Source of the DNA: Mucisphaera sp965279675
GTDB taxonomy: Bacteria; Planctomycetota; Phycisphaerae; Phycisphaerales; Phycisphaeraceae
Assembly (NCBI RefSeq): GCF_965279675.1
Contig: NZ_CBDIIJ010000002.1
Span: 124,001-188,000 of the forward strand
Length of the DNA stretch: 64,000 bases
Reading direction: 5' to 3'
Each line of letters opens with the position of its first letter. The first letter of the stretch is position 1. Position numbers and translations under genes: made by a program. The notes under the pieces were generated by a model that was not told the DNA's origin, did no database searches, and was given only the letters and a program-made list of their open reading frames with translations. This document shows positions 59,701 to 64,000 of this stretch, one piece after another.

Positions 59701-61805
59701 CGCTTGCCGAGGACAGTCAGGCTGGGTTCGGTAATGGTGTATCGCTGTTTGTGGATGGTGGTTTGACGAATGACGGGGCGTTGGCTGTGGGCGGGTTCAG
59801 TGTGCCGACGCGGGTGGTGTTTGATGGGGGTGCGCAGACGCTTGGCGGGACGGGTGAGTTTGTGATGACCAATGTGAGCGTCAACCAGTTGCTGTCGAAT
59901 GACGGCGTGTTGACGCATGGCGTGGATCACACGATTCGTGGGGCGGGTAATCTGCTGGTGAATGCGGGTGGGATGATCAATGAGGGGACAATTCTGGCGC
60001 AGGGGACGGTGGCGTTGACGATCGATCCGGATGGGAATGGGTTTTCCAATCTGGGGGTGTTGCGGGCGGAAGGATCGGGGGGTTTGACGCTGGGGGATGG
60101 ACGTTTTGAATTGAATGGGACGACGGTTGAGGTGGCGGACGGGTCGCGGCTGTCGCTACTGAATGGCTCGGTGGTGGCGGATGGGGTGATCGAGACGGAT
60201 GGCTCGGGGACCATTGTGTTTGGGAGTGGGTCGACGCTTGAGTCGATGTCGTTGGCTGCGTCGACTCAGGGTGGTTTGGCGAATGGGGTCACGGTGACGG
60301 TTGTGGATCGTCTCGACAATGACGGTACGGTTAATGTGAATGGCTTCAGTGTGACGACGCGGGTGCAGTTCACGGGAGCGACGACTGAGCTTGTGGGCAC
60401 GGGTGAGTTTGTGCTGAACAATGTGACGGTCAACAGCATCATCGCTAGTGGTGCGGTGCTTGTGCAGGGTGCGAATCATACGATTCGGGGCGCGGGAAAT
60501 CTGCTCGGGAATGTGGGCGGCATGACGAACTTCGGGACAATCGTGGCTGAAGGGTCGCAAGCCCTCGTGCTTGATCCTGATGGTCTGAGTTTCTCGAACT
60601 TCGGGACGGTGGATGCGAAGGGGACGGGTGGGCTGAGGCTTGGGGATGGCCTGTTTGATCTGAATGGCACTTCCATCCGTGTGTTCGATGGGTCGGTGCT
60701 GCGTACTTCTACGGGGACGACGATCACTGATGGTCGTCTGATTAACTTTGGTTCGAGCCAGATTGATTTTGGGTCGGGCACCGTTCTGGATGGGGTTGAA
60801 CTGGGTGACGGTTCCTTTGCTCAGATGACCAATGCTGAGGTCGTGACCGTTCGGAATGGCTTAGAGAATAAGGGGGAGTTGTTCGTTAATGCGTTCAGCG
60901 TGGTGACGCCTCTGGTTTTCGATGGCACGCAGGCCATCACAGGCAATGGGGAGATCAGGAGTTCGAATAACGGCTTGAATCGTCTGCGTGTGACAGCGGG
61001 CTCGGTGATCACGAATGGGGTGGGGCATACGCTTCGGATGACGGGCAATCTGCTGGAGAACCAGGGTGGTCTGATCAATGAGGGGACGATTCTGGTGGGT
61101 GGGAGTACGGGGCTGACGATTGATCCCGATGCGAACGGTTTGGTGAACACGGTGACGAGTCGTGTGGGGGGTATCGGGACGTTGACATTGACGGATGGCT
61201 TGCTGGATACAGCGGGTGTGATTGATCCGGGCTACAGCGACGATGCGCGTGGGACGCTTCGGGTGGTGGGTGATGTGGCGATGGCTTCGACGTCGGTGTT
61301 GGAGTTGGCGCTTGGCGAGGAGGGGGTTTCCAACCAGACTGACCTGCTGGATGTGGATGGGACGCTGGCTGTGGATGGTGTTCTGGATCTGACGTTTGTG
61401 GGCGGGTTTGCTGGGACGGTGAGTGATCCTCATCGGATTGTGACGGCGGATCTGATCACGGGAGGGTTTACGGATGTGGTTTCGAGTGGCAACTCGATCG
61501 CGGGGTTTGTGACGGTGATCCAGACGGCGACGACGATTGATGTGGCGCTGGATGCGTTGGTTGGCGATGCGAATCTCGATGGCACGGTGGATCTGATCGA
61601 CCTGTCGATTCTGGCGAGCAACTTTGGTGAGGCGGGGCCGTTTACGTTCACGGATGCGGACTTCAACTTTGACCAGTCGGTTGATCTGATTGATCTGTCG
61701 CTGTTGGCGGGCAACTTTGGTGCGACGGCGGCGGTGCCTGAGCCTGCGATGGCGGGTGTGATGGCGTTGGCGGGTCTTGGGATGGTTCGGCGGCGGTCGG
61801 CTTGA
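56739..61805 (+). CDS. 1688-residue repeat protein with dockerin-like repeats and a PEP-CTERM end
   Basis: Start GTG at 56739 with GGAG eight bases ahead; no ATG in frame fits better. A signal peptide (to about MGQVYVG) is followed by GTWSNATLWDTGLVPDASDD and eight repeats of about 183 residues, each with NDGxWxxxxFS, GTGEI, HTIRGAGxLLxNxGGMxNxGTI, IDPxxxGFxN, GGLxLxxGxxxLNGTTV and VDGLVNDG. This is the pattern of a long parallel beta-helix, as in autotransporter-like adhesins. The C-terminus has GDANLDGTVDLIDLSILASN and FNFDQSVDLIDLSLLAGNFG calcium repeats, then VPEPAMAGVMALAGLGMV and RRRSA, a PEP-CTERM tag. Probably a secreted matrix or adhesion protein. Confidence 0.92.
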   Translation: MTTRGLCCAFCSMMLAGPVMGQVYVGPTSGTWSNATLWDTGLVPDASDDVLIDARAQISTVSLDVNATVRSLQIAIGDTLEFNNGIDMVVGSASSLDNNGSIQLSPFSLTSVLEVQGFGIQGTGEIFLSNGFARLVGQGVMLHGTAHTIRGGGRLLNNTAGMNNLGTIIADQNAAMVIDPSVDGFVQSDTATLEATGLGGLTFNTGVYTLGQSTVRVASGSNLTFGQVGVEVIGGRFLTEGSGELRTETQSVLDGVRFEAGSLVDHRNADTVTVRNGLVNDGTWDFDAFSLNTVLLFEGSQSLSGTGEVLLGSATFAKIQSDGSVLTHESGHTIRGGGRLLDNTGGIINHGSILADSAQVLLIDPDGNGFVNQPGATIEATGAGGLRLGDGTYDLNGTTVSVGNGSRLQLSAGVELVDGVVSSTGTGFIEVDNNTVFDGMTVAAGTVVTQPNGDDVDVKNGLVNDGAWTLAAFSLPTELRFMGAQTVSGAGEIVLQSPTFAQVLTDGTVLTQAAGHTIRGAGRLLNNTGGMVNLGTIDADGTATLTIDPDGLGFVNQGVLRATGSGGLVLEAGDHTLTGTTLDVADGSKVEVRNSARVVDLELVAAGSGQMTVQNLSELVRPEIVSGTVIQPNNVDVVVVDGLVNDGVWRLDGFSLDTDLILSGTASITGTGEIVFSSSSFNEIRSLANVVVTHGAGHTIRGAGSLLSNTAGMSNVGTILAQASTALIVDPSDLGFDNFGVLRAEGIGGLRFLAGDFRLNGTTIDVLDGSRLVLANGARVVNGQLSTAGSGVVIGETGSVLEAVTLTAGTAFQQANNTTVTVVDGLVNDGVWHVGGFSINTNVSFEGAITTLGGTGEMVLTNVSLNRLLATGQVLTHGADHTIRGAGNLLANGGGMVNQGTILAQGTAALLIDPNELGFSNLGTLRAEGGGGLDFGEGVFTLNGTSVEVAAGSRLDLLTGAVVEDGVLETDGSGLVNFFSGSRLSGMTLAEDSQAGFGNGVSLFVDGGLTNDGALAVGGFSVPTRVVFDGGAQTLGGTGEFVMTNVSVNQLLSNDGVLTHGVDHTIRGAGNLLVNAGGMINEGTILAQGTVALTIDPDGNGFSNLGVLRAEGSGGLTLGDGRFELNGTTVEVADGSRLSLLNGSVVADGVIETDGSGTIVFGSGSTLESMSLAASTQGGLANGVTVTVVDRLDNDGTVNVNGFSVTTRVQFTGATTELVGTGEFVLNNVTVNSIIASGAVLVQGANHTIRGAGNLLGNVGGMTNFGTIVAEGSQALVLDPDGLSFSNFGTVDAKGTGGLRLGDGLFDLNGTSIRVFDGSVLRTSTGTTITDGRLINFGSSQIDFGSGTVLDGVELGDGSFAQMTNAEVVTVRNGLENKGELFVNAFSVVTPLVFDGTQAITGNGEIRSSNNGLNRLRVTAGSVITNGVGHTLRMTGNLLENQGGLINEGTILVGGSTGLTIDPDANGLVNTVTSRVGGIGTLTLTDGLLDTAGVIDPGYSDDARGTLRVVGDVAMASTSVLELALGEEGVSNQTDLLDVDGTLAVDGVLDLTFVGGFAGTVSDPHRIVTADLITGGFTDVVSSGNSIAGFVTVIQTATTIDVALDALVGDANLDGTVDLIDLSILASNFGEAGPFTFTDADFNFDQSVDLIDLSLLAGNFGATAAVPEPAMAGVMALAGLGMVRRRSA
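57025..61200 (+). repeat. Eight tandem coding repeats of about 549 bases
   Basis: The codon for His of the HTIRG/HTLRM motif starts at 57177, 57732, 58284, 58830, 59379, 59928, 60477 and 61026. The steps are 555, 552, 546, 549, 549, 549 and 549 bases. Units five to seven are the most alike in protein sequence; the eighth is diverged (HTLRMTGNLLENQGG). Confidence 0.9.
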
Positions 61806-61873
61806 GGTGCCCGGACTGGCACGGCGGCTCGCGGGGGGTGTTGTTCTTGTGGTGAGATTGTTGGTGACAGCCT

Positions 61874-61959
61874 CGGTCGCGTCGCGACCGGGCTCGTGGG
61901 GTGTGTGAATTCTTGGTTCTGTGGCCCAACCGTATGTGTCCTGAGGCTCCCGCCTCAGG
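61874..61959. repeat. Modular hairpin repeat, copy C
   Basis: CGGTCGC(61874-61880)/GCGACCG(61884-61890), then ATTCTTGGTTCTGTGG at 61909-61924, identical in reverse complement to 16302-16317 of copy A, then CCTGAGGC(61940-61947)/GCCTCAGG(61952-61959). It lies in the convergent gap between the 1688-residue protein and mlaE. The CACACCTTG hairpin of A and B is replaced by a different hairpin. Confidence 0.75.
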
Positions 61960-62004
61960 CTCGTGTTGGATCAAAGCAGGTTGATGGTGGGTTGTGGGGG
62001 TTGT

Positions 62005-62832
62005 TTAGCCGAAGGCTGTTGGGCCACCGTAGCCGAAGAGGATGTAGTAGAGGTCTTTGAAGAACTTGGCGAGGAAGAAATTGAGGACGATGATGGCGAT
62101 GAAGGAAGTGACGAACGCGTCGGTGGCGGCTCGTCCGACGCCTTGGGCGCCGCTGCCGCAGTGGAAGCCCTTGTAGCAGGCGATCATGCCGATGGCGAGG
62201 CCGAAGATGAGGCTCTTGCCGAGTCCTGTGAAGATGTCCCAGTTGCCGATGAATCGGCTGGCGAAGTCCCAATACTCGCGAGCGTCAACGCCGAAGCCGT
62301 TGACACAGACGAGGTGACCGCCGTAGACGCCGAGGAGATTCGAGAAGACAGTGAGTATGGGGACCATGACGACACAGGCTAGGACGCGGGGTACGACGAG
62401 GTAGTCGATGGGGTCTGCGCCCATGACTCTGATGGCGTCGATCTGTTCGGTGACTTTCATGGATCCGAGTTCGGCGGAGACGGCTCCGCCTACGCGTCCT
62501 GCGATCATGACGGCGGCGAGGACGGGTCCGATCTGTCGGAGGACGGAGACGCCGATGATCCCGCCTAGTCTGGATTCCTGTCCGATGGCGGCGAACTGGT
62601 CGTAGGCTTCGACGCCTAAGACGGCGCCGACGAAGAGTCCGACGAGCATGACGACGGGGATGGACCTGGTGCCGACGGAGTAGAACTGCGGCATGAGGAG
62701 GGCGAGTCGGCCACGGCCTGTGAACCATCGTCCGGTCCACCAGGTGGCGGCGAGGCAGAACTGGGTGAAGATCCCGAACTGGGCGATGTTGTACTGGATG
62801 GCTGCGCCAAACCCCGCGAGCTGCCTGATCAT
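62005..62832 (-). CDS. mlaE: MlaE-family phospholipid ABC transporter permease
   Basis: 275 residues from the ATG at 62832 with AGGAAT ahead; a longer in-frame reading would run through the tRNA gene. Signature blocks: FYSVGTRSIPVVMLVGLFVG, IGVSVLRQIGPVLAAVMIAG, RVGGAVSAELGSMKVTEQID, AIRVMGADPIDYLVVPRVLA and GFHCGSGAQGVGRAATDAFV. These define the YrbE/MlaE permease fold of about five helices. It moves phospholipids between the inner membrane and an MCE-domain protein. MlaF (ATPase) and MlaD are not in the window. It follows tRNA-His on the same strand by about 110 bases and may share its promoter. Confidence 0.94.
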   Translation of the reverse strand: MIRQLAGFGAAIQYNIAQFGIFTQFCLAATWWTGRWFTGRGRLALLMPQFYSVGTRSIPVVMLVGLFVGAVLGVEAYDQFAAIGQESRLGGIIGVSVLRQIGPVLAAVMIAGRVGGAVSAELGSMKVTEQIDAIRVMGADPIDYLVVPRVLACVVMVPILTVFSNLLGVYGGHLVCVNGFGVDAREYWDFASRFIGNWDIFTGLGKSLIFGLAIGMIACYKGFHCGSGAQGVGRAATDAFVTSFIAIIVLNFFLAKFFKDLYYILFGYGGPTAFG

Positions 62833-62943
62833 CGGCTTATTCCTGCGGCTCGGATGGGGCCTGCGGGAGGGTGCGGGCCCGTGGGTGGGTGCTTCGGGCA
62901 GACGGTCCGTGCGATAGGGTTGGAACCAACCAAGGGTGCCAAG

Positions 62944-63018
62944 GGTGAGCAACGGGGCTCGAACCCGCGACCTCCGCGACCACAACGCGGCGCTCTAGCC
63001 AACTGAGCTATGCTCACC
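62944..63018 (-). tRNA. tRNA-His (GTG anticodon)
   Basis: Read on the minus strand, GTGAGCA pairs with TGCTCAC (acceptor stem), with D arm GCTCAGTTGGCTAGAGC, anticodon stem-loop CCGCG-TTGTGGT-CGCGG giving GTG, and T arm CGGGTTCGAGCCCCG. Position 63018 supplies G-1 and 62944 supplies C73, the extra pair unique to tRNA-His. CCA is not encoded. Confidence 0.96.
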
Positions 63019-63049
63019 ATGTTCCGCAAGGGTTGCCTGCGGGTCGCTG

Positions 63050-63079
63050 AGTTTAGCGGGATGTGGTGCGGCGGGTCAA
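63050..63079 (-). promoter_or_regulatory. Promoter of tRNA-His
   Basis: On the minus strand TTGACC (63079-63074), 18 bases, TAAACT (63055-63050), giving a start about 25 bases before the tRNA. Confidence 0.6.
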
Positions 63080-63182
63080 TCGTTGGGCGGGGGGTGGCGG
63101 GATGGGGTATTTTATAGGATCGGGTGGGCGATCGAGCCCCCCTGCTGCTGTGAGCCTTGTCCCCTTCTGGAGATGACCTGAG

Positions 63183-63680
63183 ATGCTGCGATTCCTGATG
63201 TTGGCTTGTGTGTTGGTGGTGGCTGGTTGTGAGTCGATGGAGGATGTGACCTTTGACGAGATGTTGAACTTCGCTCACGGTCAGGACGTGGAGCAATTCA
63301 CGTTTGATACCGGTGGCGCGGCGAATCTGGAGGGGCTGGGAGCGTGGCGGGTGGACCTGACCCGGGGTGGTGCCTTCAAGCTGAGACATACGATGAACGG
63401 TGAGACGACGGATTACGATTTCGGGTCGCTGACAGATGATCAGGCGTCGAATCTGTGGGCGGTGGTGGATCGGCTGCCGTTCAACAAGCTGTCGAAGGGT
63501 GCGGGGACGGCGACGGGTGGCGAGCCGACGTACTTCTTCGGCTGGACGGTGGATGGGAAGGCACAGACGGCTGAGATCCCAACGGTTGAGGCGCTTCAGA
63601 ACCAGGGTGTGGCGGCGATGGTGAACGTGCTTGAGCCGCTGATTGCTGCGGAGACGGGTCTGCAGGTTCAGCTGGACTGA
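63183..63680 (+). CDS. Small lipoprotein of unknown function
   Basis: 165 residues. MLRFLMLACVLVVAGC is a lipoprotein signal with Cys16, followed by ESMEDVTFDEMLNF. The mature part contains LGAWRVDLTRGGAFKLRHTM and FGSLTDDQASNLWAVVDRLP, then TYFFGWTVDGKAQTAEI, suggesting a small beta-sheet domain of the kind that compares an input with a threshold, but no family is recognised with confidence. A second lipoprotein gene follows 72 bases on. Confidence 0.75.
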   Translation: MLRFLMLACVLVVAGCESMEDVTFDEMLNFAHGQDVEQFTFDTGGAANLEGLGAWRVDLTRGGAFKLRHTMNGETTDYDFGSLTDDQASNLWAVVDRLPFNKLSKGAGTATGGEPTYFFGWTVDGKAQTAEIPTVEALQNQGVAAMVNVLEPLIAAETGLQVQLD

Positions 63681-63752
63681 TTTTGATGGCCTGTTGCGTG
63701 ACCTGCTATGTTTAGGGGTTGGGTGATTTTTGAGCCTGAAAGGATTCGAGCG

Positions 63753-64000
63753 ATGAGGCTTCAATGGTTAGGTATGCCGCTGGTTCTGGTGGTGCTGATG
63801 GCGTCGCTGGGTGGCTGTGGAGGACAGCCTGTTTACGTGTATTCGGATGAGGGGGTGCTGCTGCCCAAGCAGGCTGGGTCCGGTTTGGTGCCGAGGCTTG
63901 AGGATGCCTGGCTGATCCCGGATGTGCCGATGCCGATCGGTTTTCAGCCTGTGACCTCGCAGTGTTTTTCCAAGACCGATGGGGTGATGCGGACGGTGAC
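63753..64000 (+). CDS. Lipoprotein, cut by the right edge
   Basis: The first 82 codons are present. MRLQWLGMPLVLVVLMASLG then GCGGQPVYVY is a lipoprotein signal with the Cys at residue 22. The mature part reads LPKQAGSGLVPRLEDAWLIP then DVPMPIGFQPVTSQCF, a Pro-rich opening (VPMPxGF) seen in small planctomycete lipoproteins. Function unknown; the rest lies outside the window. Confidence 0.75.
   Translation, partial: MRLQWLGMPLVLVVLMASLGGCGGQPVYVYSDEGVLLPKQAGSGLVPRLEDAWLIPDVPMPIGFQPVTSQCFSKTDGVMRTV

Noticed and set aside
62833..62985. N-terminal extension of MlaE
   Set aside because: The extra codons lie in the leader and tRNA-His gene; the ATG at 62832 has a ribosome site and matches the usual family start.
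1..64000. CRISPR arrays, insertion sequences, prophage or integrase genes
   Set aside because: No short direct repeats with regular spacers, no transposase or integrase-like protein and no target-site duplications were seen in the window.

Overview
The window is high-GC bacterial DNA that looks like a member of the Planctomycetota, most likely class Phycisphaerae. The grounds are seven PEP-CTERM proteins with a short hydrophobic tail and a basic end, dockerin-like calcium repeats of the form VDLIDLSxLAxNFG in three of them, a planctomycete-style pseudopilin (AFTLIELLVV), an N-terminal LExRxLLSA surface-protein signature, and a sulfatase next to glycoside hydrolases. The genus cannot be fixed from the sequence alone.

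Layout. 1-10.4 kb is a polysaccharide-use region: GH2 enzyme (cut by the left edge), sulfatase and AraC regulator on the minus strand, then two related PEP-CTERM proteins around a pseudopilin, then a GH78 alpha-L-rhamnosidase. 10.4-16.2 kb is a complete RND efflux operon (adaptor, pump, outer-membrane channel). 16.3-26.7 kb is mostly housekeeping: YifB/ComM ATPase, a low-GC probable nuclease-fold gene, metallophosphoesterase, HTH membrane protein with psd and tadA, an MMPL/HpnN-like exporter, and recG. 26.9-36.5 kb has two paralogous PEP-CTERM proteins with recognisable promoters and terminators, a flavin/Fe-S membrane fusion protein, a DUF547 protein, uvrB, a low-GC membrane gene and an L-type lectin PEP-CTERM protein. 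36.7-39.6 kb holds a chemoreceptor with a duplicated sensor and a lipoprotein. 39.7-44.5 kb is a zinc operon (COG0523 GTPase, MerC-like protein, ZnuA, ZnuC, ZnuB) behind a Fur/Zur-type operator.

44.5-64 kb: a GDSL esterase with dockerin and PEP-CTERM, a phytanoyl-CoA dioxygenase-like enzyme, then a minus-strand run joining a voltage-gated cation channel, a small membrane protein and astA-astD-astB for arginine succinylation. Two divergent giant surface proteins follow: a G8/parallel-beta-helix protein of 1152 residues and a 1688-residue protein made of eight repeats of about 183 residues. The window ends with mlaE, tRNA-His and two lipoproteins.

The two most unusual large-scale signals are (i) a sharp reversal of strand composition at about 44.5-45.5 kb: the plus strand is C-rich to the left and G-rich to the right whatever the gene direction, as expected at a replication origin or a rearrangement joint; and (ii) a family of modular hairpin repeats lying in three convergent intergenic gaps (16.2, 47.0 and 61.9 kb), which share identical 16-18 base blocks in a fixed order.
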